Numbered from the stretch's first letter, positions 26,221 to 35,731 are shown. The stretch is 64,000 bases of DNA from an uncultured Pelagibacteraceae bacterium (GCA_902563435.1 CACEXE010000001.1:1-64000); one strand, 5' to 3'. Made by a program: numbers and translations. Notes: generated from the letters alone by a model not told the origin.

Positions 26221-26853
26221 GTTTTCAAATATAAGATTGTTATTTTTATTATATTTCAAAAACTCCTTTTTACTTTTAATTGTGTAATAATATTTCTCTT
26301 TATTAATCATTTGTATTTTTCCATTATTTAAAAACTTTTTATCTAATACTAGATATTTTACTCTTTTATTGAGACTACTTTTCAAAATAGATTTTATGCT
26401 AGATTTGTTGGAAAATGATAAACCCACTGATAGCTTTGAATTAAGTTTAAGAAGATTATAGATATTTTCATGCTTAAAAGAGATAAAAATACATTTTTTG
26501 AAACCTCTAGTTTCTTTAATCAAATTAGATAAAAGTTTTTTACTAAATAATGGCTTTATTTCAATAAAGACGGGAAATTTTTTTTTTGAGATTTTTAGAA
26601 CCTCTTTCAATTGTGGTATTTGAAATTGTGTATTTTTAATCTCTTTTAGATCTTCATAATTAATATTTTTGATACTTTTGTTTATTTTAAAAATTCTCTT
26701 TAATGTAAAATCATGAAAACATACAAACTTTTTATCCTTGGTTGAATGGATATCTGTCTCAATCCCAAATTTTTCCTTAAATGATTCTTTAAAGGATTCT
26801 ATGCAGTTTTCTTTGTAACTCTTATTTACAATTCCTCTGTGTATTATATGCAT
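26215..26853 (-). CDS. Glycerophosphodiester phosphodiesterase
   Basis: This 212-residue GDPD-family TIM barrel is close to the short bacterial form. The catalytic HRG is at residues 5-7, ENC follows near 17, the metal pair is in GIETDIHSTKD, and the general-acid His is in CFHDFTL. Because HRG must lie near the N-terminus, this ATG is almost certainly correct, although it follows a terminator U-run by two bases and has no Shine-Dalgarno sequence. It hydrolyses glycerophosphodiesters such as glycerophosphocholine to an alcohol plus glycerol 3-phosphate. Next to betaine genes, choline release is an attractive role. It has no signal peptide, so it acts in the cytoplasm. Its 3' end overlaps the convergent dioxygenase gene by six bases. 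Confidence 0.85.
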   Translation of the reverse strand: MHIIHRGIVNKSYKENCIESFKESFKEKFGIETDIHSTKDKKFVCFHDFTLKRIFKINKSIKNINYEDLKEIKNTQFQIPQLKEVLKISKKKFPVFIEIKPLFSKKLLSNLIKETRGFKKCIFISFKHENIYNLLKLNSKLSVGLSFSNKSSIKSILKSSLNKRVKYLVLDKKFLNNGKIQMINKEKYYYTIKSKKEFLKYNKNNNLIFENL

Positions 26854-26862
26854 GTAAAAAAA

Positions 26863-26888
26863 AAGGGCTCTGTATCCACAAAGCCCTT
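26863..26888 (-). terminator. Intrinsic terminator after ProX, abutting the GDPD start
   Basis: A 7-bp stem AAGGGCT / AGCCCTT is extended by an inner TGT/ACA pairing and followed on the minus strand by nine U residues. The U-run ends two bases before the GDPD ATG. It lies 23 bases after the ProX stop. Confidence 0.88.
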
Positions 26889-26911
26889 AATTATTTTTTG
26901 AAGTTTAATTA

Positions 26912-27922
26912 TTAGTTAGGTAACCAACTTTTCCATTTATCTGGATTATTGTCTAACCACTCATTCACAACTTCTTTAACGTCTCTTTTTTTGATGTCAA
27001 CTTCAACAAGCATCTTAGCTTGGTCTAAGTTTTCTAACTTCATTCTTTCAAAAAAAGCTTTTGCTTTAGCATGTTCTGGTTTAGCAAAAGTGTCAGGATT
27101 TCCATAATTCATAGTGTAATCTTTATCCCAACCAGTTGCTGGCCATCCATCTGTACCACAAGTTTTCCAGTTGTTTGCTTCAGTAAAAGTGTCTCCTGCA
27201 CAAGTTTTATAGTCAGGAAGTTGAACTCCAACCATGTCAAACTCACCAAAGAACCAGTGTGGTGACCATAAGTATAACAAGAACGGCTCTTTTCTCATGT
27301 AAGCAGCTTTTGCTTCTGCAATTGCAGCCGCTTCAGTACCTAGCTCATCTGCTTGGAAATCAATTCCTAAAAGATCAAGTCTTTTTTGGTCATGACAGTT
27401 CCATCCAGCTACAGGACATCCAATTAATCTTCCTTTACCGCCTGTTTCAATAGTTGCAAATTTAGCTTTATGTTTGTTTAAGTCTCTCCAAGTTTTAATG
27501 CCCAATTCATCTGCAGCATATTTAGGTATCCAGTAATCTGACATACCGATGATTCCAGTAGTTCCTAAAAGATCAACTGTTCCATCTCCTTTATAAGACT
27601 TTACTACTTTGCCGTCATAAATTAAATCTTCATTAAACATTACATCGTCTGCCTCTGCATAACTTGGCCAACTCTCGCAAGCGAAATCAAGTTCTCCAGC
27701 TGCAATTGCTTCCCATAATCCAGTACCAGAAGGGAAAACTGTTTGTTTAACTTTATAGCCCATTTCTCTTTCAAGAATTGCTACTGCAACTTCACAAGTA
27801 ATTATTCCACCTGTCCAGTCAGCAATAGCAGCATGTAATCTTTTTGCATTTGCCTGAGTAAGACTTGCAAATAAAATTACGAAAGATAAAAATAGAGCTG
27901 ATATTGTTTTTGATAATCTCAT
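26912..27922 (-). CDS. proX: Glycine betaine/carnitine-type ABC transporter substrate-binding protein (ProX/OpuAC)
   Basis: This 336-residue precursor has a 26-residue signal peptide ending in QANA. The mature OpuAC-type protein contains several aromatic segments suited to cation-pi binding of a trimethylammonium group: ADWTGGIITCEVA, ESWPSYAEAD and LWSPHWFFGEFDM. Five cysteines in the mature region could form disulphides, which is compatible with the periplasm. The tandem ProW permease follows upstream in the same direction with 89 bases between. It has its own strong Shine-Dalgarno sequence and terminator. The ligand may be glycine betaine, proline betaine, carnitine or DMSP; the surrounding genes favour carnitine and betaine. 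Confidence 0.9.
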   Translation of the reverse strand: MRLSKTISALFLSFVILFASLTQANAKRLHAAIADWTGGIITCEVAVAILEREMGYKVKQTVFPSGTGLWEAIAAGELDFACESWPSYAEADDVMFNEDLIYDGKVVKSYKGDGTVDLLGTTGIIGMSDYWIPKYAADELGIKTWRDLNKHKAKFATIETGGKGRLIGCPVAGWNCHDQKRLDLLGIDFQADELGTEAAAIAEAKAAYMRKEPFLLYLWSPHWFFGEFDMVGVQLPDYKTCAGDTFTEANNWKTCGTDGWPATGWDKDYTMNYGNPDTFAKPEHAKAKAFFERMKLENLDQAKMLVEVDIKKRDVKEVVNEWLDNNPDKWKSWLPN

Positions 27923-27927
27923 TTATT

Positions 27928-27934
27928 TCCTCTC
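27928..27934 (-). promoter_or_regulatory. Strong Shine-Dalgarno of ProX
   Basis: GAGAGGA lies five bases from the ATG; a near-identical GAGAGGA precedes the Dpp-type binding protein at 57060. Confidence 0.7.
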
Positions 27935-28011
27935 ATTTAATTAATTAAAGTCTTATCTTAAAACAAAAAATACTAGTTTGTAAACTGTGAATAATGATGC
28001 TTTTACTTGAC

Positions 28012-30129
28012 TTATAAGCCTAAAGCTTCTCTCTGCTTTTTGGTCCAAGCAAGTGAAATTCTGTCAATAATTATTGCTAATAGCACAATACCTATACCTG
28101 CGGCTAAACCTCTTCCCGTGTCAGACCTTGCTAACCCATTAAATACTTCCAAACCTAACCCTTTTCCGCCTATCAATGGTGTAACGATTTGCATTGCGAA
28201 AGCCATAATCACTGTTTGATTAAATCCAATAACTAAACTTGGAATTGCTAATGGAAATTTTATTTTGTTTAAAGTTTGTAGAAGAGTTCCTCCAAATGAA
28301 CGTGATACCTCTGAATAAGTACCAGATACCTGAGTTAAACCTAAAGATGTTAATCGAATGATGGGTGGTATGGAGTATATTACTGTTGCTAGTACAGCAG
28401 ATACTATTCCTCCTCCAAAAAACATCAAAACAGGAATTAAATAACAGAAGTAAGGTAAAGTCTGCATGGCATCTAAAACCACGTTTTGAACATTTCTAAA
28501 TCTCTCATTATAAGAAGCAATAATTCCAAGAGGAACTCCAATTATAAAACATAAAGCTACGGAGACCAAAACAGATGATAATGTAATCATTGATTGAGGC
28601 CATATCCCACAAGCACCAATAAAAAGTAATAATATTGCTGTAATAATTGCAAATCTGATACCAACAGTAAAATATCCAATTGCTGCAAATACACCTAGTG
28701 TATACCACCACGGCACATGAGTTAGGAATATATCAAGTGGTCTTAAAAGTTTAAGATATACAAATCCTCTAAGAGCTTTTGTAAATGCAATAAAACCAGG
28801 ATTAACAGTTAAAGACTCTACACTATTAGAAATTGGTTGTCTTATTGATAATCTCCACTCTTCAGGAAATGATCCTATACTTATCATATAAGAATCAACG
28901 AATGATATAGTCAGAACAAGTAAAAAAGATGGAATGATATAATATCTTCTAGAAATTATTTCACCAATATCTCTTGCTGTTTGTCTATTTGCTAACGAAA
29001 TACAAAATTCAAATACATATGCAATAAATTTTGTCAAATTTGTACAAACAAAATTAATTAAACCACCTAAAAATTCTAAAGGCTTTTCTATAATTCTTGC
29101 TATAGTAAATTTTTCCCAAGATTGAGGAAGCAAATAAAATTTTTGAACGTTCGATGGAAGTATTTGTTTCGTTTTACTAAATGACATACTAAATCTATCA
29201 AACATTATTGCCATGAAGAGAATACACAGTCCTCCTTCCATTGCCCATCCAACATCAAGTCTTCTAATTGCTTGCCATACTTGACCACCGATCCCTTCAG
29301 CTCCAATAAAACATGCTAAAACTACAAGCGCTAAAGCCATCATTATCACCTGATTAATTCCCATCATTATACTTGGAAGTGAAAGTGGAATTTTAATTTT
29401 AAATAGGAGTTGTAATTTACTTGATCCAAATGAGGTTGCAGATTCTATTGTTTCTGCTGAAACTTGTCTTATACCGGTATTTGTTAATCTTATGATCGGA
29501 GGCATAGAGTAAATCATTGTGGCCAATATTGCTGGAGCTCCTCCAATTCCAAAAAAGAAAAGAGCTGGAAAAAGATAAACAAACGCAGGCATTACTTGCA
29601 TTGTATCTAAAATAGGCTTCATAAAATTTTCAAATCTGTCACTTTGTGAGCAAAGCACACCCAAGGTAACTCCAACTACTACACACAGTAAAACAGATAA
29701 ACCCATCAACGCCACTGTTTGCAGAGACGGTTCCCACATTCCTGTTGCACCCCAAAAATAAATAACGAATAAAGAGTACAACCCTAATCTTAACCCACCT
29801 GCAATTAAGCAGGGTAAAAATATTAATGCAGCAATTAATAGCCAAGGAGAGTCGATCAAAAAATCTTCAACGAAGTAATATACATTTTTTATATAACTGG
29901 CTATTATTTTGGTAATCCATCTATAATTTTTCTTTAAATAATCTTCACCCTCATTAACCCATGCTGTAAATGTAAATTGGTCAGTGACGACCTTTGGCAT
30001 TTTTGAAGGACCATCACTTTGAAAAGATAACCACAATGCAACTAAAAATGTTATTAAGATTACAGAATATGTAATAATATTTTTTGATGAATTTGGCTTT
30101 CCTTGGATACTTGCTACTTCAGATGACAT
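28012..30129 (-). CDS. proW: Tandem-fused glycine betaine ABC transporter permease (ProW-ProW)
   Basis: This 705-residue membrane protein carries two complete ProW-type permease domains in one chain, about residues 125-320 and 485-700. Each has its own coupling-helix motif: ETIESATSFGSSKLQ before IKIPLSLPS at 227-253, and TYSEVSRSFGGTLLQ before IKFPLAIPS at 604-631. Each also has a QVMPAFVYL or QTLPYFCYL segment and a YSMPPIIRLTN or YSIPPIIRLTS segment. Extra membrane segments precede each half (20-36 and 395-420). E. coli ProW is about 354 residues and works as a homodimer, so this fusion is a ready-made dimer. It lies upstream of ProX on the same strand and divergent from the second ProV. 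Confidence 0.93.
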   Translation of the reverse strand: MSSEVASIQGKPNSSKNIITYSVILITFLVALWLSFQSDGPSKMPKVVTDQFTFTAWVNEGEDYLKKNYRWITKIIASYIKNVYYFVEDFLIDSPWLLIAALIFLPCLIAGGLRLGLYSLFVIYFWGATGMWEPSLQTVALMGLSVLLCVVVGVTLGVLCSQSDRFENFMKPILDTMQVMPAFVYLFPALFFFGIGGAPAILATMIYSMPPIIRLTNTGIRQVSAETIESATSFGSSKLQLLFKIKIPLSLPSIMMGINQVIMMALALVVLACFIGAEGIGGQVWQAIRRLDVGWAMEGGLCILFMAIMFDRFSMSFSKTKQILPSNVQKFYLLPQSWEKFTIARIIEKPLEFLGGLINFVCTNLTKFIAYVFEFCISLANRQTARDIGEIISRRYYIIPSFLLVLTISFVDSYMISIGSFPEEWRLSIRQPISNSVESLTVNPGFIAFTKALRGFVYLKLLRPLDIFLTHVPWWYTLGVFAAIGYFTVGIRFAIITAILLLFIGACGIWPQSMITLSSVLVSVALCFIIGVPLGIIASYNERFRNVQNVVLDAMQTLPYFCYLIPVLMFFGGGIVSAVLATVIYSIPPIIRLTSLGLTQVSGTYSEVSRSFGGTLLQTLNKIKFPLAIPSLVIGFNQTVIMAFAMQIVTPLIGGKGLGLEVFNGLARSDTGRGLAAGIGIVLLAIIIDRISLAWTKKQREALGL

Positions 30130-30208
30130 ATTATTTAAAATTTAAAATAAATAATTTTACTTTTAAAGAAAAATATTGTCTATTTTTGTGTTATTAAAAT
30201 AACAAAAT
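30130..30208. promoter_or_regulatory. Divergent promoter region, ProW / ProV copy 2
   Basis: This is a 79-base AT-rich gap between divergent transporter genes. No Shine-Dalgarno sequence is visible for either, and there is no clear operator. It must hold promoters for both. Confidence 0.4.
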
Positions 30209-31255
30209 ATGAATAATCAACCAAAAATAACGTGTTCAAATGTTTGGAAATTATTTGGTTCTGACGAACAAAGAATAATTAAAGATTTAGATAAAAGCTT
30301 ATCAATAAAAGAAGTTCAGGAAAAGACTGGACATGTAGTTGCAGTAAAAGATGTAAGCTTTTCAATTGAGAAAGGCGAAACCTTTGTAGTAATGGGTCTA
30401 TCTGGGAGTGGAAAATCTACTTTAGTTAGATGTATTTCTAGATTAATTGAACCAACATCTGGAACAGTTAAAATGGATGATGTTGATGTAACGAAAATGA
30501 GTGGAAGAGATTTATTAGATTTAAGAAGAAATAAGATGAGTATGGTTTTCCAACATTTTGGTTTGTTCCCGCATAGAACTGTTATTGAAAATATTGGTTA
30601 TGGTTTAGAGATTAGAGGAAATAAAAAAAACGATAGAACAGAAAAATCAATGGAAGTTTTAAAAATGGTAGGTTTGGAAGGCTGGCACAATAATTACCCA
30701 AGAGAACTTTCTGGTGGTATGCAACAAAGAGTCGGTCTGGCTCGTGCACTTGCAGTTGATCCAGAAATCTTAATTTTTGATGAACCTTTTTCTGCACTTG
30801 ACCCACTAATTAGAAGAGAAATGCAGGATGAATTGTTAAAAATTCAAGAAAAACTTCAAAAGACAATGGTATTTATTACTCATGATTTTTTAGAAGCCAT
30901 AAAGATGGGGGATCATATTGCTATTATGAAAGATGGAGAGGTTTCACAAGTTGGTACCCCTGAGGAAATTGTTGCAAATCCCAAAGACCAATATGTAAAA
31001 GATTTTTGCGAAGATGTTCCAAAATACAAAGTATTAAGCGCAAGCAAAGTAATGCGGGAGGAATGTTGCGATGACACAAAAAAATTATTTGAAAACGGAT
31101 CTAATAATATTCCACACGACTCAAAAATTGAGACATTGATTGATAAATTAGTAGATACAGATCAAAAATTTCCAGTTGTAGATACAAAAACTGGAAAATT
31201 GATTGGTGAAATAGACAGGGCGATAGTTATGAAATCTATGAAGTCTGCTAGTTAA
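30209..31255 (+). CDS. proV: Glycine betaine/proline ABC transporter ATPase (ProV-like, copy 2)
   Basis: This 348-residue ProV-type ATPase is paralogous to the one at 23947. It has the betaine-importer N-terminus (KLFGSDEQRIIKDL... KTGHVVAVKDVSF), Walker A GLSGSGKST, LSGGMQQRVGLARAL, Walker B LIFDEPFSALD and ITHDFLEAIK. The C-terminal part is a single CBS-like module ending KTGKLIGEIDRAIVMKS. In E. coli-like ProV proteins CBS modules sense osmolarity. It is divergent from the tandem permease and is therefore the more likely principal partner. Its 3' end overlaps the convergent EamA gene by eight bases. Confidence 0.92.
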   Translation: MNNQPKITCSNVWKLFGSDEQRIIKDLDKSLSIKEVQEKTGHVVAVKDVSFSIEKGETFVVMGLSGSGKSTLVRCISRLIEPTSGTVKMDDVDVTKMSGRDLLDLRRNKMSMVFQHFGLFPHRTVIENIGYGLEIRGNKKNDRTEKSMEVLKMVGLEGWHNNYPRELSGGMQQRVGLARALAVDPEILIFDEPFSALDPLIRREMQDELLKIQEKLQKTMVFITHDFLEAIKMGDHIAIMKDGEVSQVGTPEEIVANPKDQYVKDFCEDVPKYKVLSASKVMREECCDDTKKLFENGSNNIPHDSKIETLIDKLVDTDQKFPVVDTKTGKLIGEIDRAIVMKSMKSAS

Positions 31256-32180
31256 TCTCTCTTGTAACTTTTGTACTTTTTGTTTTTATTTTATCTCTCC
31301 AAATTATAATCATTCCAGCAAACACTATTACAAATACACCTGGGAATAATTGTTCCCAAGGAGCCTCATTAAAAAATAACCAACCTAAAATAAATGATGA
31401 AGGAATGCCAAAATATTCAAACGAAGCCATCTTACTTGCAGAGATTAATCTATAAGAATAGATAAAAAGTATTGCTGCAGTACCTCCAAGAATACCAGTT
31501 AATGTCATAAGAAAAAAATCTTGGGTACTTTTTATTTCTGCATGTCCACTAGTCAATAAAAATAGCACAACACCACCAATTACATTAAATATTAAAGTGT
31601 ATAACTGAATTTTTGCTGTTGAGTGACCATCAGGTATAAATTTTAAAATTATCACACTCAATGCCCAAGCAATTGCCGTTAAAATTGGAAATATTGAGTA
31701 AAAGCTAAAAATGTCACTTCCAGGCTGAACAATTAAAACAACTCCAAAAAAACCTATAAAAATTGCGGACCATCTATAAATACCAACTTTATCCTTTAAA
31801 AAAATTATTGATAAAATTACAATGAAAAATGGCGAAGAAAATGTAAGAACCATAGCGGTTGCAAATTCTAAATTAATAACTGAAATAAATATAAATATAT
31901 TCATTGATAAGAAAGCCAAACCTCTAAAAAAGCTTAAGGCAATGAATTTGTTGTTTAGGTTCTTAAAAACTGAAATATACTCTTGAGTAAATAAAATAAG
32001 TATAAATAAAGGGATTACCCCTGCAATATTTCTGAATACTGCTAACTGAATTACAGTATATTCATTGCCCAAAAACTTTATTACAACCATATACATATCC
32101 ACACATAGGATTGCTAAGAGCATGGTAAATATTGCTAAATATGTTTTTTTTAAATCTGTTTTTTCTGAATAAATATTCAT
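31248..32180 (-). CDS. EamA-family (DMT) transporter
   Basis: This is a 310-residue protein with ten hydrophobic segments and two EamA repeats. The first repeat ends LSIIFLKDKVGIYRWSAIFIGFFGVVLI, the second ends in FNEAPWEQLFPGVFVIVFAGMIIIW. It resembles the EamA protein at 13114 in the KVGIYRWSA / KIGIRRWSA turn, suggesting the same subfamily. It is monocistronic, convergent with ProV (8-base overlap) and divergent from an Fe-type alcohol dehydrogenase by 36 bases. The substrate is unknown. Confidence 0.84.
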   Translation of the reverse strand: MNIYSEKTDLKKTYLAIFTMLLAILCVDMYMVVIKFLGNEYTVIQLAVFRNIAGVIPLFILILFTQEYISVFKNLNNKFIALSFFRGLAFLSMNIFIFISVINLEFATAMVLTFSSPFFIVILSIIFLKDKVGIYRWSAIFIGFFGVVLIVQPGSDIFSFYSIFPILTAIAWALSVIILKFIPDGHSTAKIQLYTLIFNVIGGVVLFLLTSGHAEIKSTQDFFLMTLTGILGGTAAILFIYSYRLISASKMASFEYFGIPSSFILGWLFFNEAPWEQLFPGVFVIVFAGMIIIWRDKIKTKSTKVTREIN

Positions 32181-32216
32181 TTATAATTTTTTAAAATTGT
32201 ATACTTTATAAAAAAA

Positions 32217-33407
32217 ATGCAAAGTTTTAAACTTAATGAAACTGATATTCTATCCAATCAAGATTGGACGTTTCCTACTAACATTGCTTATGGCCCTGGT
32301 AGATTAAAAGAAATAGGAAGTATTTGTAATAATTTAAATATTAAAAATCCGTTAATAGTTACAGATAAAGGAAGTCCAAAATTACCATTTATTACAAATT
32401 TACAAAGCTATCTTAATAGCTCAAACATAGAATCAGATTTATTTTTTGATATATCTCCTAATCCTCGAGAAGATGAAGTTTCAAATGGTGTTAGTAAATT
32501 TAAAGATGGTAACCATGACGCCATAATTGCAATTGGCGGAGGTAGTGCTATGGATGGAGGAAAATTAATTTGCCTCACAGCGAACAATGATGTTCCATTA
32601 AGAGATTTTGAGTTTGAATTAACTCCGCCTAAAATTAGCAAGGATAACCCATTCCCAAAAATTATAACTATTCCAACAACTGCTGGAACTGGAGCTGAAA
32701 CAGAAATTTCAGCTATGGTTACTTATTTAAAAGAAGGCATGAAATTTTGTATGTGGCATCCAGATGTTAGACCTTCCTTAGCATTGTTAGATCCAGAACT
32801 TACAATTGGATTACCAGCAAATTTAACTGCATGGACTGGTGCAGATGCTTTAATCCATGGTATAGAGGGTTATTGTGTTCCTGGTTTCAATCCAATGTGT
32901 GATGGTGCTGCTTTAGAAGGTTTATCTTTGATATCAAAATCTTTAGTCACAGCTGTAGAAGATCCAAGCAATATAGTTGCAAGAGGTGGAATGCATGTTG
33001 GATCTTGTTTAGCAGGAATTTCTTTTTTAAAAGGTTTAGGATTAGTACATGCTATTGCTCATATGGTTGGAGCCGAATACAATACTCATCACGGACTAAC
33101 GAATGCAATAATATTGCCTGTAGTTTTAAAATATAATCTACCAGGTATGGAAGAAAAAGTTAAAAGAATGTCAGAGGCTATGCAATTTAAAGATCATTCT
33201 GTAGATGCATTTATATCAAACATTGAAAACATTCTTGATAGAATTAAAATTCCAAAAAGTTTGAGCGAAATTGGAGTCCCCGAGGATTGTGTTGATAGAA
33301 TTGCTGAAAAATCAATGAAAGATCAAGCCTATGGACAAAATCCTAGAAAAGCAACTTTAGAAGAAATAAAGGAAATTACTCTAGCATCCATTAAAAAAGC
33401 TAGGTAA
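32217..33407 (+). CDS. Iron-containing alcohol dehydrogenase
   Basis: This 396-residue group III alcohol dehydrogenase has the NAD(P)-binding IAIGGGSAMDGGKL near residue 105, PTTAGTGAETEIS near 150, and metal ligands in TGADALIHGIEGY and HAIAHMVGAEYNTHHGLTNA. The length is normal. It interconverts an alcohol and an aldehyde or ketone in the cytoplasm. It begins a plus-strand run with an amidase, an EamA transporter and a homocysteine methyltransferase, all closely spaced (12 bases, then overlap, then zero). An amino alcohol or methylated alcohol substrate would fit that neighbourhood, but this is speculative. Confidence 0.88.
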   Translation: MQSFKLNETDILSNQDWTFPTNIAYGPGRLKEIGSICNNLNIKNPLIVTDKGSPKLPFITNLQSYLNSSNIESDLFFDISPNPREDEVSNGVSKFKDGNHDAIIAIGGGSAMDGGKLICLTANNDVPLRDFEFELTPPKISKDNPFPKIITIPTTAGTGAETEISAMVTYLKEGMKFCMWHPDVRPSLALLDPELTIGLPANLTAWTGADALIHGIEGYCVPGFNPMCDGAALEGLSLISKSLVTAVEDPSNIVARGGMHVGSCLAGISFLKGLGLVHAIAHMVGAEYNTHHGLTNAIILPVVLKYNLPGMEEKVKRMSEAMQFKDHSVDAFISNIENILDRIKIPKSLSEIGVPEDCVDRIAEKSMKDQAYGQNPRKATLEEIKEITLASIKKAR

Positions 33408-33419
33408 TAGTAAATTCTC

Positions 33420-34838
33420 ATGCTTGAAAATAAATCAGTTAAAGAAATTATTTCTTTAATTAAGAAAAAGGATGTTTCAGTAAAAGAAATAGTTGGCTTA
33501 TATTTTGAAAGAATAAAAAAATTTAATCCATCTTTGAATGCTATTGTTTCAATTAAGGATGAAGACGAAATAATTAAAGAAGCTGAGATTAAGGACAAAA
33601 ATTTTGACGAGAATAAGCCGTTATTTGGCTTACCTCTTGCCTCTAAAGATTTGCTAGATGTAGTTGGTTTTCCAACCACTTATGGTTTTCCTGGATATAA
33701 AGATTATTTTCCAAAAAAAAATTCTATAATTGTTGATCGTCAAATAGATGCCGGTGGAATAGTAATTGGAAAAACAAACACTGCTGAATTAGGAGTGGGC
33801 GCTCATACAGCGAATAGATTGTTTGGAATAACACCAAACATTTATGGAAATAGTCAATCATCTGGTGGATCAAGTGGTGGAGCTGGTGTTGCAGTTGCAG
33901 CAAATTTACTGCCATTTGCTGATGGTACAGATATGATGGGTTCTTGTAGAACACCTGCTGCTTACGCAAATGTCTATGGTTTTAGACCAACACCAGGATT
34001 ACTTCCCGATTATAGAACAAATGAAAAAAAGAAAAATCTTCCAGTTATTTCAACACCAGGATGTCTTGCAAGAACACCTGATGATATGTCTATTCTTTTA
34101 GATGTCATAGTTGGAGAACATAAAGAAGATTCAATTTCTTTCAGTTTAGATAATTCTTTTAGTGAGGTTAAATTTAGTGACCATGAATTTTCAAAAATAA
34201 AAATTGGATGGTTATCTGACATGAATGGTAACTATCAATATGATCCAGAGATAATTGAGATAAGTAACAAACAACTAAACAATCTTGAAAAACATAAAGT
34301 TATAATTGAAAACTTAAAACCAAAAATAGATGCTCATAAACTATGGAATTGCTGGGGCACATTAAGAGCAAAAAGTATTTATGAGGATGTTATTACAATG
34401 AATATCAAAGATGTTAACGAAATGACTCCACAGGCGTTATGGGAATACAATAAAGGTATCGAGCTTACAGAGGAAGATGTAAAATCTGCTCTTAACTTAA
34501 GAATTGAATTATCAAATGATGTAAATAGTTTGTTTGGTGATTTTGATTTTTTAGCTTTACCATCTCAACAATCATTTCCTTTTGATAAAAATTTAAGACA
34601 CCCAGAAAAAATTAATGAAAAATTAATGGACACTTATCACAGATGGATTGAAATACATATATTTGCTAGTCTTTTTTACTTACCATCAATTTCTTTACCT
34701 ATTGGTTTTAATAAAGATGGATTTCCAATAGGTATTCAAATTATAGCAAAAAAAAAAGAAGATTTAAAAGTGATATCTTTTGCAAAAAGATATGAAGAAA
34801 TTTTTAATTTTTCTAAAATTAAACCAAAATTAAACTAA
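33420..34838 (+). CDS. Amidase signature-family hydrolase
   Basis: This 472-residue amidase has the Ser-cisSer-Lys triad: the Lys in PLASKDLLDVVG, the glycine/serine-rich QSSGGSSGGAGVAVAAN, and the nucleophile region GTDMMGSCRTPAA. In many relatives the last reads GTDTGGSIRIPA, so the nucleophile Ser is retained. It hydrolyses an amide to acid plus ammonia or amine. No GatB/GatC neighbours are present, so it is not the glutamyl-tRNA amidotransferase subunit. Its stop overlaps the EamA start by one base, and it follows the alcohol dehydrogenase by 12 bases. Confidence 0.86.
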   Translation: MLENKSVKEIISLIKKKDVSVKEIVGLYFERIKKFNPSLNAIVSIKDEDEIIKEAEIKDKNFDENKPLFGLPLASKDLLDVVGFPTTYGFPGYKDYFPKKNSIIVDRQIDAGGIVIGKTNTAELGVGAHTANRLFGITPNIYGNSQSSGGSSGGAGVAVAANLLPFADGTDMMGSCRTPAAYANVYGFRPTPGLLPDYRTNEKKKNLPVISTPGCLARTPDDMSILLDVIVGEHKEDSISFSLDNSFSEVKFSDHEFSKIKIGWLSDMNGNYQYDPEIIEISNKQLNNLEKHKVIIENLKPKIDAHKLWNCWGTLRAKSIYEDVITMNIKDVNEMTPQALWEYNKGIELTEEDVKSALNLRIELSNDVNSLFGDFDFLALPSQQSFPFDKNLRHPEKINEKLMDTYHRWIEIHIFASLFYLPSISLPIGFNKDGFPIGIQIIAKKKEDLKVISFAKRYEEIFNFSKIKPKLN

Positions 34839-35731
34839 TGGTCAGACACAAACATCATTTTAAAATATCTTTTGCGTTAGCAATAGCTGCTGGATCATGG
34901 GGAGTTTATTGGCTACCTCAAAGAATTTTAGAAGATGGGGGACTTACTGGAGGTTGGGGAACAATTTCTCAAATGATGATCGGAATTTTATTACTTACTC
35001 CCATCTCCTTGTGGAGAAAGTATAAAGGTCGTACATCTGGTTTAGAAATTCCTTTTGTTGGTTTTTTAACGGGCAGTGGTTTTATATGTTACGCATTAAG
35101 TTTCTTGCTTACAGATGTTGTACGAGCATTAATCATGTTTTACATGATACCTGTCTGGACGACTATTTTTGAAATATATTTTTTAAAAAAAAGACCAGGT
35201 TTAGAAAGAGTTTTAACTTTAAGCTTAGCACTAGGGGGTTTGTGGGTAGTTTTTAGTCAATCTAACATTATACCGTTACCACAAAATGCAGGAGATTGGT
35301 TGGCATTGGTAGGTGGTGTACTATTTGGGGGTGGGTTAGTACGTTTAGAAATTTCCAAAACAGATGGTGTCTTTCCAGTAATCTTTTCTTTCTTTTTTTA
35401 TGGGACAATATTTAATATTTTTGCTGGCTTTATTTTAAAAGATTACTTAGGACCTATGCCACCGTTCGAAGCTTTTACATCAATGTTTACTTTTTTAGTT
35501 CTTATTTCAGTATTTTATTTTATTCCTACCGGAGTAGTTATAATGTGGTCCCCATCTGTTTTAGGTGCAGGCCTTTGTGCAATATTATATTTAAGCGAAA
35601 TAGTAGTTGGTGTTATATCAGCTGGTATTTTAACAGATGAGGTATTTGGTTGGAGAGAAGTTGTTGGAAGTACAATGATTGTTGTAGGAGGAGTATTAGC
35701 TGTTGTTCTAGCACCAAAAGAAGAAAAATAG
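34838..35731 (+). CDS. EamA-family (DMT) transporter
   Basis: This 297-residue transporter has ten membrane segments in two repeats, opening AIAAGSWGVYWLPQRILEDGGLTGGWG and closing TDEVFGWREVVGSTMIVVGGVLAVVLA. It is richer in Gly and Val than the other EamA proteins in the window, so probably a different subfamily. It overlaps the amidase stop and is followed immediately by a homocysteine methyltransferase, so it is within a four-gene operon. Direction and substrate are unknown. Confidence 0.85.
   Translation: MVRHKHHFKISFALAIAAGSWGVYWLPQRILEDGGLTGGWGTISQMMIGILLLTPISLWRKYKGRTSGLEIPFVGFLTGSGFICYALSFLLTDVVRALIMFYMIPVWTTIFEIYFLKKRPGLERVLTLSLALGGLWVVFSQSNIIPLPQNAGDWLALVGGVLFGGGLVRLEISKTDGVFPVIFSFFFYGTIFNIFAGFILKDYLGPMPPFEAFTSMFTFLVLISVFYFIPTGVVIMWSPSVLGAGLCAILYLSEIVVGVISAGILTDEVFGWREVVGSTMIVVGGVLAVVLAPKEEK

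Noticed and set aside
33420-34838. Glutamyl-tRNA amidotransferase subunit GatA
   Set aside because: No gatB or gatC neighbour and the nucleophile region differs (GTDMMGSCRTPAA); a general amidase fits better.
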